This document shows positions 1 to 6,994 of a stretch of 15,415 bases of DNA, piece by piece. Every line of letters begins with the position of its first letter. Position 1 is the first letter of the stretch. The translations under genes were made by a program, and so were the position numbers. The notes beneath the pieces were generated by a model that was not told the DNA's origin, ran no database searches, and saw nothing but the letters and a program-made list of their open reading frames with translations. Origin of the DNA: Akkermansia sp. (GTDB lineage: Bacteria > Verrucomicrobiota > Verrucomicrobiia > Verrucomicrobiales > Akkermansiaceae); NCBI GenBank assembly GCA_017379255.1, contig JAFNWZ010000287.1, forward strand, positions 1 to 15,415. The letters are read 5' to 3'.

Positions 1-765
1 AGACATCCACACCACCGAAGCACCTGAAGGCCACGCGGTATCACCCAGTACATTGGCTGCCGCATACTGGCAGCGCTCACCAGCCCAGGCCATATTCCGG
101 CGGGCCATTTCCAACTGACCGGGCAGATCCACAATCGTGACGGATGCCTCAGGCACGGAACGCAGCAGGGTTCCGGCAAATTTGCCGGTATTGCCGCCCA
201 CATCAAAGACCCTGTCCAGTGATGCATGCTGCTGCATCAGGCGGATAGCCTGAGGAAAAAAAGCATCGGAATACAAGTGGTCAAACGCAAACCAGCTGGT
301 TCTGGCTGGTTCCGGCAGTTGGGACAAGCCTTCATAAATGGTGCTCCATTCACCGAACACCGGCAGCCCGCTGGGGGTTCCCGTTTCCAGAGCTTCATAC
401 AGACGCTCCGCCCCAAGGTAGCACACATCGGCCACGAAATTGAAATTAGCCAGCGTCATTTCATCATTCAGCAGGCAATACCCCACATCACTGAGTGCAA
501 CATGTCCCTGAGTTTCGGTCAGAACCCCTGCGGTAACACCGGATTCCACCAGCACATCTGCCCGGTAGCGGCCATATTGCTCCACCAGTTCTGCACGGGT
601 AGCAGACGGGCGCTCAGACAGGTAGTGCAGCAGGCCGCATTTCATCATGGCTCGCACTGCCTGAAATGCCAGCGGTGCAAAAGCTATCCTCTGGGCTGCA
701 TCCAATGCGCGCACCATTCTGGGTTCTGTCTTTCTCGTTCTTCTCCTGGGGGCTGCTTCACTCAT
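1..765 (-). CDS. SAM-dependent O-methyltransferase of the pigment cluster (3' part cut by the window)
   Basis: 255 codons are visible; the end lies beyond base 1. The layout is that of dimerising O-methyltransferases (PF00891-like): an N-terminal winged-helix/dimerisation part (residues about 20-100) followed by a Rossmann SAM-binding domain. SAM motif I reads FDVGGNTGKFA (about residue 189-199), with VDLPGQLEMARRN further on. The stretch FGEWSTIYEGLSQLPEP and the last visible residues (VVWMS) resemble methyltransferases of Bacteroidetes aryl-polyene/flexirubin loci as I recall them. The likely role is methylation of the aromatic head group of the polyene; whether on O or C cannot be told. 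I chose the ATG at 765 because a good promoter lies just upstream; a second in-frame ATG at 717 is possible. It is divergent from the fabG-KS operon and shares its control region. Confidence 0.85.
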   Translation of the reverse strand, partial: MSEAAPRRRTRKTEPRMVRALDAAQRIAFAPLAFQAVRAMMKCGLLHYLSERPSATRAELVEQYGRYRADVLVESGVTAGVLTETQGHVALSDVGYCLLNDEMTLANFNFVADVCYLGAERLYEALETGTPSGLPVFGEWSTIYEGLSQLPEPARTSWFAFDHLYSDAFFPQAIRLMQQHASLDRVFDVGGNTGKFAGTLLRSVPEASVTIVDLPGQLEMARRNMAWAGERCQYAAANVLGDTAWPSGASVVWMS

Positions 766-779
766 AACCTGTGGTGGGT

Positions 780-808
780 TTTCTAGCAGATTCCACAGGA
801 CATGTCAA
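780..808 (-). promoter_or_regulatory. Predicted sigma70-type promoter of the methyltransferase gene
   Basis: On the minus strand, TTGACA (808-803) is followed by a 17-bp spacer and TAGAAA (785-780). Transcription would start around 773, only about 8 nt before the ATG at 765, so the leader is very short. The -35 box lies inside the inverted repeat at 801-820. Confidence 0.5.
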
Positions 809-820
809 CCCGTTAACATG
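801..820. promoter_or_regulatory. 20-bp imperfect palindrome, candidate operator between divergent pigment promoters
   Basis: Arms CATGTCAAC (801-809) and GTTAACATG (812-820) pair at 8 of 9 positions around a 2-bp centre. The palindrome covers the -35 box of the methyltransferase promoter and sits about 24 bp upstream of the fabG -35 box, where a dimeric repressor could control either or both. The left arm CATGTCAAC recurs exactly at 6953-6961 over the -35 box of the ACP operon. No regulator gene is in the window. Confidence 0.4.
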
Positions 821-843
821 ACTTACAAATAACTAGAATTGAA

Positions 844-873
844 TTGACAGTCATAAATATACGGTGGTATAAA
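844..873 (+). promoter_or_regulatory. Predicted sigma70-type promoter of the fabG-KS-CLF-acyltransferase operon
   Basis: TTGACA (844-849), an 18-bp spacer and TATAAA (868-873). The start point would fall near 880, leaving about a 16-nt leader to the ATG at 896. A small palindrome TGACAGTCA (845-853) overlaps the -35 box. Confidence 0.55.
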
Positions 874-895
874 TCCGCAGCTAATTTCGTATACG

Positions 896-1636
896 ATGCA
901 AACCGATTTATCATCCAGATGGTGTCTGGTCACGGGTGCCAGCCGTGGCATAGGTGCAGCCATTGCCCGGAAACTGGCAGCAGATGGTTATTCCCTTGTT
1001 CTGCACGCCCGGAAAGGAAAGGAAGCATGCGAAGCCCTGGCGGCAGAGCTGGAATCGCAAGGGACGCAAACCCGTATTCTGTTATTTGATATATCGGACA
1101 GAGAAGCGGCTAAACAAGCACTGGAAGCCGACATGGCTGCGCATGGTGCCTATTACGGAGTAATCTGCAATGCTGGCATCACAAGCGATGCGCCTTTCCC
1201 CGCCATGAACGGAGAGCAATGGGATGCCGTGCTGCGCACGGATCTGGACTCGTTCTACAATGTTCTCTCCCCCTGCATCATGCCCATGATTCAGAAGCGC
1301 CGGGGTGGGCGCATCATCACCATTTCCTCCGTCTCTGGCGTGGCAGGCAACCGCGGCCAGGTGAACTACAGCGCAGCCAAGGCCGGTATCATCGGCGCCA
1401 CCAAAGCGCTGGCACTGGAATTAGCCAAGCGCAAAATAACAGTCAACTGCATTGCGCCCGGCATCATCCAGACGGATATGATTGACGGCCTGCCGCTGGA
1501 GGAAATGCAGAAAATGGTGCCGTTGCGCCGCCTGGGTACAGCAGAAGACATCGCCGCCACCGCCGCGTTCCTGATGTCGGACGGAGCATCCTACATCACC
1601 CGCCAGGTCATTAACGTAAACGGAGGAATGATATGA
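896..1636 (+). CDS. fabG: 3-oxoacyl-ACP reductase (FabG-like short-chain dehydrogenase) of a type II polyene PKS
   Basis: At 246 residues it has the usual FabG length. It reduces the beta-keto group of ACP-bound intermediates with NAD(P)H; in an aryl-polyene pathway it is the counterpart of the ketoreductase ApeQ. It shows the nucleotide motif TGASRGIG (13-20), NAG (92-94), catalytic Ser145 in ISSVSG, and Tyr158/Lys162 in NYSAAK. The spacing matches E. coli FabG Ser138/Tyr151. The fourth tetrad position, Asn110 in E. coli FabG (TNLSS), is Asp116 here (TDLDS), which is unusual. The ATG at 896 is preferred because it starts 10 residues before the first beta strand and lies just behind a good promoter; no clear Shine-Dalgarno precedes it. 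The stop overlaps the next start as ATGA. The neighbours argue for pigment synthesis rather than housekeeping fatty acid synthesis. Confidence 0.92.
   Translation: MQTDLSSRWCLVTGASRGIGAAIARKLAADGYSLVLHARKGKEACEALAAELESQGTQTRILLFDISDREAAKQALEADMAAHGAYYGVICNAGITSDAPFPAMNGEQWDAVLRTDLDSFYNVLSPCIMPMIQKRRGGRIITISSVSGVAGNRGQVNYSAAKAGIIGATKALALELAKRKITVNCIAPGIIQTDMIDGLPLEEMQKMVPLRRLGTAEDIAATAAFLMSDGASYITRQVINVNGGMI
1622..1626 (+). promoter_or_regulatory. Shine-Dalgarno site for the ketosynthase gene
   Basis: GGAGG lies inside the last codons of the reductase gene, 6 nt before the ATG at 1633. It supports that start and translational coupling through the ATGA overlap. Confidence 0.7.
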
Positions 1637-2865
1637 GCAGACGCGTTGTCATCACCGGCATGGCCGCCATCAGCACCCTGGGGCGCACACAGGAGGAGAT
1701 TTTCACCAGTCTCAAAGCTGTCCGGAATACCACCCGCCACATGGTGGAATGGGAATCCATTCAAGGGCTGCGCTCCCACCTCTTTGCAGCCATCCCCGAT
1801 TACCAGCCCCCGGCAGACTTCACGCGCAAGCAGTTGCGCACCATGTCCAGCGTATCAGTCATGGCGGTGGATTGCACCCGTGAAGCCCTGCGCGATGCCG
1901 GGCTGGAGGGCTCGGAAGAGCTGCACAACGGCCGCTGCGGCGTGGCCTATGGTTCCTGCTCCGGCTCGCTGAAAGCCACCAAGGGCTGCGTGACCCTGCT
2001 GGAGGAGAACAGCACGCGGGACATGAACTCTGCCACCTACATCAAAATGATGGGGCAGACAGTCCCCGTCAACCTATCCCTCTTTTTCGGCACGCGCGGC
2101 AGACTGCTCAACAGCAGTACCGCCTGCACCTCCGGCAGCATGTCCATCGGGCTGGCCTATGAAACCATACTCATGGGCAAGCAGGACATTATGATTACCG
2201 GTGGCGCGGAAACCAGGAATGTGGTGCAGACAGCCGTTTTTGACACCCTGTTTGCCACCAGCACGCGCAATGATGCGCCGGAATCAACCCCTGCTCCATT
2301 CGACATAAACCGTGATGGCCTGGTGCTGGGAGAAGGCGCATGCACGCTGATTCTCGAAGAGCTCGAACACGCAAAAGCCCGCGGTGCCCGCATCTATGCT
2401 GAAATAGTCGGATTCGGCACGAATACTGACGGCACACACATCACTAACCCCAACGCAGCCACCATGAAAGAAGCCATGGTGGAGGCGCTCGCCCAGGCTC
2501 AGCTCCAGCCGGCAGAGATTGACTACATCAGCCTGCATGGTACGGGCACGCAGAATGGAGACATTGCCGAAAGCGAAGCCACATGCAGCGTATTCAGCAC
2601 ACCGATACCCGCCAGCACGCTCAAAAGCTACACTGGGCATACACTGGGCGCCTGTGGGGCACTGGAATCCATGGTCAGCATCATGATGATGCGTGAAGGA
2701 TGGTTCCACCCTAACCTCAATCTGGCAGAACGAGACCCGCGCTGCCAGGGGCTGGAGCTGATTACCGGCACTGGCCGCACCATGGAAGCAGAGTACGTGA
2801 TGAACAACAACTTTGCCTTCGGCGGCATCAACACCAGCCTCATCTTCCGGAAATGGTCGGAGTAA
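1633..2865 (+). CDS. Beta-ketoacyl-ACP synthase (KS-alpha, FabF-like) of the polyene PKS
   Basis: 410 residues with the complete thiolase-fold catalytic set. Nucleophile Cys165 lies in STACTSGS, His302 in HGTGTQNGD and His336 in KSYTGHTLGA, followed by the C-terminal glycine-rich NNNFAFGGINTS. It catalyses decarboxylative Claisen condensation of malonyl-ACP with the growing chain, and corresponds to ApeO in proteobacterial aryl-polyene systems. The start is well supported by the GGAGG site and by the 4-nt overlap with the reductase gene. It overlaps the following chain-length-factor-like gene by 13 bp, the arrangement expected for a KS/CLF heterodimer. I did not give a fab symbol because the context is secondary metabolism; a role in fatty acid synthesis is less likely. 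Confidence 0.93.
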   Translation: MSRRVVITGMAAISTLGRTQEEIFTSLKAVRNTTRHMVEWESIQGLRSHLFAAIPDYQPPADFTRKQLRTMSSVSVMAVDCTREALRDAGLEGSEELHNGRCGVAYGSCSGSLKATKGCVTLLEENSTRDMNSATYIKMMGQTVPVNLSLFFGTRGRLLNSSTACTSGSMSIGLAYETILMGKQDIMITGGAETRNVVQTAVFDTLFATSTRNDAPESTPAPFDINRDGLVLGEGACTLILEELEHAKARGARIYAEIVGFGTNTDGTHITNPNAATMKEAMVEALAQAQLQPAEIDYISLHGTGTQNGDIAESEATCSVFSTPIPASTLKSYTGHTLGACGALESMVSIMMMREGWFHPNLNLAERDPRCQGLELITGTGRTMEAEYVMNNNFAFGGINTSLIFRKWSE

Positions 2866-3419
2866 ACATCCCGCTCAGCATCCTGGATGCCGCCTTCGTC
2901 GAGGGAGAAAGCCCCCGCGTCCCCAAAGGCGTGTTTCCCATGCCGCTGCCCCGCCGCCTGAGCAGCATCTGCACCGCAGCCCTGAACTGCGTAGCAGCCC
3001 TGGTCAGCCGCCAGGGAGCAGGCATTCTGCAGCTCCCGGTGGTTTATGCCAGCCGCTATGGCGAGCTGGAGCGCACACATGCATTGTTTGAGGAATGGAA
3101 GGAATACGGCGAAATGTCTCCGGCCGGCTTTTCCATTTCGGTGCATAATGCCACGGCTTCCCTGCTGGGGTTGGCCTCGCACAATCAGAACAACAGTACC
3201 ACACTGGCAGCAGGTCAGCAGACCATAGGCATGGGGCTGCTGGAAGCTGCCATGTTCAGCAGAGAATCAGGCACCCCCTGCCTCATGGTATACGCTGATG
3301 GTCACCCGGATTTGAAAGCAGCCGCGCTGCTGGTGCAACACGCGGACGACAAGAGCATCCCGCTTCCCTCCTCATTCGCCGACCTTATTGAGTTATGGAA
3401 CACCAGCTGCCACGAATGA
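2853..3419 (+). CDS. Small beta-ketoacyl synthase-like chain length factor (KS partner)
   Basis: 188 residues resembling the short Ketoacyl-synt_2 (PF13723-like) proteins of aryl-polyene loci (ApeC type). Visible landmarks are VVYASRYGELERT (63-75), SPAGFSISVHNATAS (89-103) and STTLAAGQ (115-122). No cysteine sits where a KS nucleophile would be, so it is presumably a catalytically inactive partner that shapes the KS tunnel and the polyene length. It is somewhat shorter than the roughly 230-240 residues I associate with the family, mostly at the C-terminus. The ATG at 2853 lies inside the end of the KS gene with only a weak CGGAA upstream, so translation is probably coupled. Confidence 0.8.
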   Translation: MVGVNIPLSILDAAFVEGESPRVPKGVFPMPLPRRLSSICTAALNCVAALVSRQGAGILQLPVVYASRYGELERTHALFEEWKEYGEMSPAGFSISVHNATASLLGLASHNQNNSTTLAAGQQTIGMGLLEAAMFSRESGTPCLMVYADGHPDLKAAALLVQHADDKSIPLPSSFADLIELWNTSCHE

Positions 3420-4150
3420 GCATGTCCACGCGCCTCCGGTGCGCGCTGGCCGTCATGGATTATTTTCTTTTCGGGCTCGGCGGGCTGCTCATTTCTGCAT
3501 TCCTGCTGCTGCTCCGCCCCTTTGTGCCAAAATACGAGCAGGCACTGGGCAGCAAGGTGCTGCAATATTCATGGAAACTCATGTGCCTGCTACTGCGCTG
3601 CACCTGGAACCTGAAACTGAACGCACCGGATAAAGCGCGGATGAAGCAAATCCGGTCTTCCATCATCGTAGCCAACCACCCATCACTCATTGATGTGGTC
3701 ATCCTGACATCCATTATCCCGAAGTGCATGCTCATTGTGAAGCCGGGGCTTCTTCGCTGGCCATTTCTTCGCCCGATTCTCAAAAGCCTCTGCATTGTGA
3801 ACGATGGCAATAGCGAAACCATGCTCAGCAAAGCAACAGAAGCACTGCAACGAGGGTTCAACATCATCATTTTCCCGGAAGGGACGCGCACCAGCCCGGG
3901 ACGCCGGAACAAGCTGCATCGCGGAGCATTTCACCTGGCTATCCGCAGCGGCGCACCCATTGTACCCATCCGCATCCAGACCAGCCAGCCGTTCCTGACC
4001 AAGGAAGCGCCCTGGTGGTATGTGGGCGAGCACTGCCCTCTGTTCACACTTTCCCTGAACCCAGCCATTCTGGCCCAATCCATTGATTCTCCCCACAAGG
4101 AAGCCGTTCGGCTCTGCCAGCAGGCTGCCGCTGTACTGGGACTGGATTAA
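3395..4150 (+). CDS. PlsC-type 1-acyl-sn-glycerol-3-phosphate acyltransferase-like membrane protein
   Basis: 251 residues from the first ATG. An N-terminal hydrophobic helix (about 22-42) anchors it to the inner membrane. The acyltransferase signatures follow: NHPSLID (94-100, the HX4D catalytic motif) and FPEGTRT (160-166, substrate phosphate site). Such LPLAT enzymes move an acyl group from ACP or CoA to a hydroxyl acceptor. Here the likely job is attaching the polyene acyl chain to a lipid or glycerol-type acceptor, since related acyltransferases recur in aryl-polyene loci; this is inference. The start is uncertain: the ATG at 3395 overlaps the previous gene by 25 bp, whereas the ATG at 3416 (residue 8) would give the tidier 4-nt ATGA overlap. 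The stop TAA shares bases with the stop of the convergent ligase gene. Confidence 0.88.
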   Translation: MEHQLPRMSMSTRLRCALAVMDYFLFGLGGLLISAFLLLLRPFVPKYEQALGSKVLQYSWKLMCLLLRCTWNLKLNAPDKARMKQIRSSIIVANHPSLIDVVILTSIIPKCMLIVKPGLLRWPFLRPILKSLCIVNDGNSETMLSKATEALQRGFNIIIFPEGTRTSPGRRNKLHRGAFHLAIRSGAPIVPIRIQTSQPFLTKEAPWWYVGEHCPLFTLSLNPAILAQSIDSPHKEAVRLCQQAAAVLGLD

Positions 4151-5811
4151 CAGACAATCAGCCGTCCCTGACAGGCTTTTACGCCCGATTCAGCCAAGGA
4201 AATTTCCACCGCCACGCTGTCTCCCTTGCGGGTCAGCTGCACCTGCTGCCAGCATCCGGGCAGCGTTTCTGCTGAGAACTTCAAACGGGTAATCCCCTTC
4301 AGCGCAAGCCCCCAGTATTGCTGAAGTGCGTGGCTCAGGCTCTGCAGAATCACTACGCCCGGTACGATTGGATACCCAGGAAAATGCCCGGCCAGATAAC
4401 TGGAATCCTTCACATATAACACACGGAGGCTGAGTCTGTCGGGTGATACTGATTCCGGCACAACCAGAGGCAGTTGCATCCGGCTCTCAAACAAGGCAGC
4501 CACGGCAGACACCTGCACCTTACCCTGGGCATTCACGGGAAGTTCTCCCACGATGCGCCACCTGCGGGGCAAGAGCGTATGCTCCACCTGGCAGGCCAGC
4601 ACAGCACGCAACGCTTTTTTCATAGCCGCATACCCTTGCGCCTGCAAAAGCATTTCGCCCTCCCGGGTCAGAACCACAACCACGGCCAGGCGAGGCACCC
4701 GCTGCTCCGGCAGAACCAGTGCGCACGCCTGCTTCACCAGCGGACTTTCCTGCAGGCATTGTTCTACCTCTACCAGCGAAATGCGCTTATCTGCCAGTTT
4801 AACAATTCTATCCACACGGGGCAGCAGATGAAACCGCCCATCCGGCAACCATTTGGCGGAATCGCCCAGCATGGCGCTTTCTGCCGGGTGCACGGTGGGG
4901 GATGCAATACGCATCCCTTCACCCTCTACCAATTCTATCCGCGTGTCCGGGAACGGCTGCCATGCCGCATCCTCCAGCGGATAACGGTGCGCCACTACCC
5001 CGGTTTCGGAGCTTCCGAATATCTCCGATATACGCGCGCCAGATGCATCGGCAACGCGTTCTGCAACCTCCGCAGGCAACGGAGCACCCGCAGAAAGGAC
5101 ACGGACAGGCCGGTGCTCCAGCGTATACATATCTGCATGCTCAGCCCACACTCGCAGAAACGCCGGAGTGGTCACAAGCCAGGCCAGGCGACCAGCAGCG
5201 GCATACTGCCGCACCCGGTTCAGGTATGACTCTAACCCGCCAAATGGCGTGGTATCGCTCACGAGACCACGGCTCAGCGGTAATAACAACCCGAAAATAA
5301 TGCCATACGCATGGTGAAAACTAACTGACGGGAAGACATCCGGCGCGGGTTCGGAGGCATCAAACACATGCCCGAGAGCGCAAAGCTCGGCTTCCAGAGC
5401 AGCAAAGGAGCGCACAATCTGCTTGGGTTCCCCGGTACTGCCGGAGGTGTAAAACTCAACGTTGACCAAGGATGCATCCGGAGCGGTCAAGGATGAATCA
5501 TTTTCAACCGGAGCGAGTCCGGATACCAGGACAGAGCCCTCCACCAGCAGGCGTTCCCGGTTATTTTCACACAAATTCCCCGGCAGCACGGTATGCACCC
5601 CGGCATATAAACAGGCCATGAGTCCCACCGCAAATTCATAATTATCATCCGAATAAAGAACAGCGCGTTTCGCTCCCGATTGTTCTATCGCGTCTTTCAA
5701 AGCCGCAACCTCAGCGCGGAATTCCCCCAGGCAAACCAATTTGTCTTCCCGGCGGAATAGAGGGCGCTCATCAGGCACATCGGCCACCAGTAATCGGGAC
5801 GGCAGTATCAT
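4147..5811 (-). CDS. Fusion of an AMP-forming aryl/acyl-acid ligase with a FabZ-like hotdog dehydratase
   Basis: 554 residues from the ATG at 5811, which has AAGGA eight nt upstream; a GTG directly before it is in frame. Residues about 1-440 form an adenylate-forming (ANL) ligase: P-loop YTSGSTGEPK (about 121-130), EIFGSSETG (263-271), the hinge region PRVDRIVK and ADKRISL, and the C-terminal lysine in PVNAQGKVQ (Lys431). Residues about 455-554 form a hotdog domain with HFPGYPIVPGV (476-486), the FabZ/FabA active-site signature. The ligase should activate an aromatic acid such as a cinnamate or hydroxybenzoate and load it onto an ACP; the hotdog part should dehydrate 3-hydroxyacyl-ACP. These functions (ApeH and ApeI in proteobacteria) are separate proteins in the systems I know best. 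The usual FabZ catalytic Glu, five residues after the PGV glycine, is Gln here. The gene is last in the leftward pigment operon. Confidence 0.9.
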   Translation of the reverse strand: MILPSRLLVADVPDERPLFRREDKLVCLGEFRAEVAALKDAIEQSGAKRAVLYSDDNYEFAVGLMACLYAGVHTVLPGNLCENNRERLLVEGSVLVSGLAPVENDSSLTAPDASLVNVEFYTSGSTGEPKQIVRSFAALEAELCALGHVFDASEPAPDVFPSVSFHHAYGIIFGLLLPLSRGLVSDTTPFGGLESYLNRVRQYAAAGRLAWLVTTPAFLRVWAEHADMYTLEHRPVRVLSAGAPLPAEVAERVADASGARISEIFGSSETGVVAHRYPLEDAAWQPFPDTRIELVEGEGMRIASPTVHPAESAMLGDSAKWLPDGRFHLLPRVDRIVKLADKRISLVEVEQCLQESPLVKQACALVLPEQRVPRLAVVVVLTREGEMLLQAQGYAAMKKALRAVLACQVEHTLLPRRWRIVGELPVNAQGKVQVSAVAALFESRMQLPLVVPESVSPDRLSLRVLYVKDSSYLAGHFPGYPIVPGVVILQSLSHALQQYWGLALKGITRLKFSAETLPGCWQQVQLTRKGDSVAVEISLAESGVKACQGRLIVC

Positions 5812-5816
5812 CACTC

Positions 5817-6380
5817 TTATCCTTTCTGCACCTTTCTACGCACCAGAAACTCTCCTGCCATCAGCAGCCCAATGAGAATATACGAAATGAAACCGTTATA
5901 CCAGGTCCAGATCAGCCAGCTGCCGCACAGCGCGGTACACGCAGAAACTACTATATTAAAACAGAAGAACCACATCCAGACCTTAGTTACTTTCCGGCAA
6001 TAAATAACGGCTTCGGGAGGCAACGGAATCCCCCGTCGTGACAACAAGGCAAAACGCTCAATAACCGTAGGCGGCGACAGCAGCGACATACCAAACTGCA
6101 TCAACAGCAAACAGGACACCAATATGGGATACAGCTTGAAGAAGCCGGGGGCATCCGTCAGCGCAACTGCCATGAATAATCCCATGGCGACAACAGGATT
6201 CAGCAGGCGCAGCCATGTACGCTCGCGCCACCACTGCACCAGGCACGCCACACCCAGCACCGGCAACAGGCAGAGACAAATGAACTGCAGGTGCTCGCGC
6301 CAGGCACTGAGCACCCACAGAACCAGCAGAGGGTACAGCGCCAGGCAGATACCCCCGCATACCTTGAGCAAGCGCATCAT
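5817..6380 (-). CDS. Six-TM membrane protein of aryl-polyene clusters (COG4648-like)
   Basis: 187 residues, mostly hydrophobic, with predicted membrane helices at about 7-25, 31-49, 59-75, 82-101, 134-154 and 160-181. A cytoplasmic-looking loop (102-130) is rich in Arg/Pro and contains ERFALLSRRGIPLPPEAV, which resembles COG4648 'predicted membrane protein' members found next to ACP and ligase genes in aryl-polyene loci. Its biochemical role is unknown; it may hold the synthase at the inner membrane or assist product transfer. Its start overlaps the upstream ACP stop by one base (TGATG), and the downstream ligase-dehydratase gene begins 5 bp after its stop, so the three are cotranscribed. A second ATG follows immediately at 6377. 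Confidence 0.8.
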   Translation of the reverse strand: MMRLLKVCGGICLALYPLLVLWVLSAWREHLQFICLCLLPVLGVACLVQWWRERTWLRLLNPVVAMGLFMAVALTDAPGFFKLYPILVSCLLLMQFGMSLLSPPTVIERFALLSRRGIPLPPEAVIYCRKVTKVWMWFFCFNIVVSACTALCGSWLIWTWYNGFISYILIGLLMAGEFLVRRKVQKG

Positions 6381-6634
6381 CAGGCTTCCGCCACAGCTTT
6401 GCAGATGACATCCAGCAAGCCGCCGTAATTGCGCACGCTCTTGAAGTCCTCCGGCTGCAGACTCACACCGTATTCCTTCTGCACACGCACTACAATATCC
6501 ACGGCATCAATGCTGTCCAGGTCAAAAGCCTCAAACAGGTTGGTCTCATCGTTGAGGATACTGACATCGCAATCGAACTCGCTCTCCAGCACCTCGCGCA
6601 CATAGGCATCAATTTTTCCTCGTTCCATATTCAT
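6380..6634 (-). CDS. Acyl carrier protein (second ACP of the pigment operon)
   Basis: 84 residues, the usual ACP length, acidic, with the phosphopantetheine attachment Ser41 in FDLDSIDAVD. The four-helix pattern is recognisable (VREVLESEF; DSIDAVDIVVRVQKEYG; ICKAVAEA). It carries starter or growing chains for the KS/CLF. Aryl-polyene systems typically use two ACPs (ApeE/ApeF), and this one lies directly behind another: its ATG follows the first ACP's TGA with no gap. It needs a phosphopantetheinyl transferase, which is not encoded in this window. Confidence 0.9.
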   Translation of the reverse strand: MNMERGKIDAYVREVLESEFDCDVSILNDETNLFEAFDLDSIDAVDIVVRVQKEYGVSLQPEDFKSVRNYGGLLDVICKAVAEA

Positions 6635-6922
6635 TCAAGCCTGGGTGTTTTCGGTAATGAACTGAGCCAGCGATGCAATCGTAGCAAAATGCTTATCCAC
6701 ATCCTTAGTCTCCTGATTCAGAGTCACCTTGTAGCGGCGCTTCAGCGCCACCCCAAGTTCCATGGCGTCAATGGAATCCAGCCCCAGCCCCTCATCACTG
6801 AACAAAGGAGCATCGGGGGCAATATCCCCGGGGTTGATATCCTCCAGTTCCAATGCCTCCACAATCAGGTTCTGCAAATCTGCAATCAATGCAGCATCAT
6901 TCTGCGTTTCAGAGTTATTCAT
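6635..6922 (-). CDS. Acyl carrier protein (first gene of the leftward pigment operon)
   Basis: 95 residues from the ATG at 6922; an in-frame GTG at 6931 would add three residues but begins directly against the -10 box, so it is unlikely. The 4'-phosphopantetheine site is the Ser in GLGLDSIDAMELG (about residue 50). The protein is acidic and differs clearly from the ACP encoded next to it, so the two probably have separate duties, for example starter loading versus elongation. The promoter at 6932-6960 gives a near-leaderless transcript. It heads the operon ACP, ACP, membrane protein, ligase-dehydratase. Confidence 0.9.
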   Translation of the reverse strand: MNNSETQNDAALIADLQNLIVEALELEDINPGDIAPDAPLFSDEGLGLDSIDAMELGVALKRRYKVTLNQETKDVDKHFATIASLAQFITENTQA

Positions 6923-6931
6923 CGTGCCCAC

Positions 6932-6960
6932 ATTCTAACAACAAGGCATTTGCATGTCAA
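6932..6960 (-). promoter_or_regulatory. Predicted promoter of the ACP/ligase pigment operon
   Basis: On the minus strand, TTGACA (6960-6955), a 17-bp spacer and TAGAAT (6937-6932), very close to the sigma70 consensus. The ATG at 6922 begins only 9 nt after the -10 box, predicting a leader of a few nucleotides at most. The 9-mer GTTGACATG around the -35 box is identical to the half-site overlapping the methyltransferase -35 box. Confidence 0.6.
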
Positions 6961-6994
6961 CTCCGGGTGTTATGCTCCTCTGTCATTCCCCATT

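Noticed and set aside
226-786. A 186-codon plus-strand frame opposite the methyltransferase
   Set aside because: The minus-strand reading has a complete SAM motif and family-like sequence; the plus-strand one has none.
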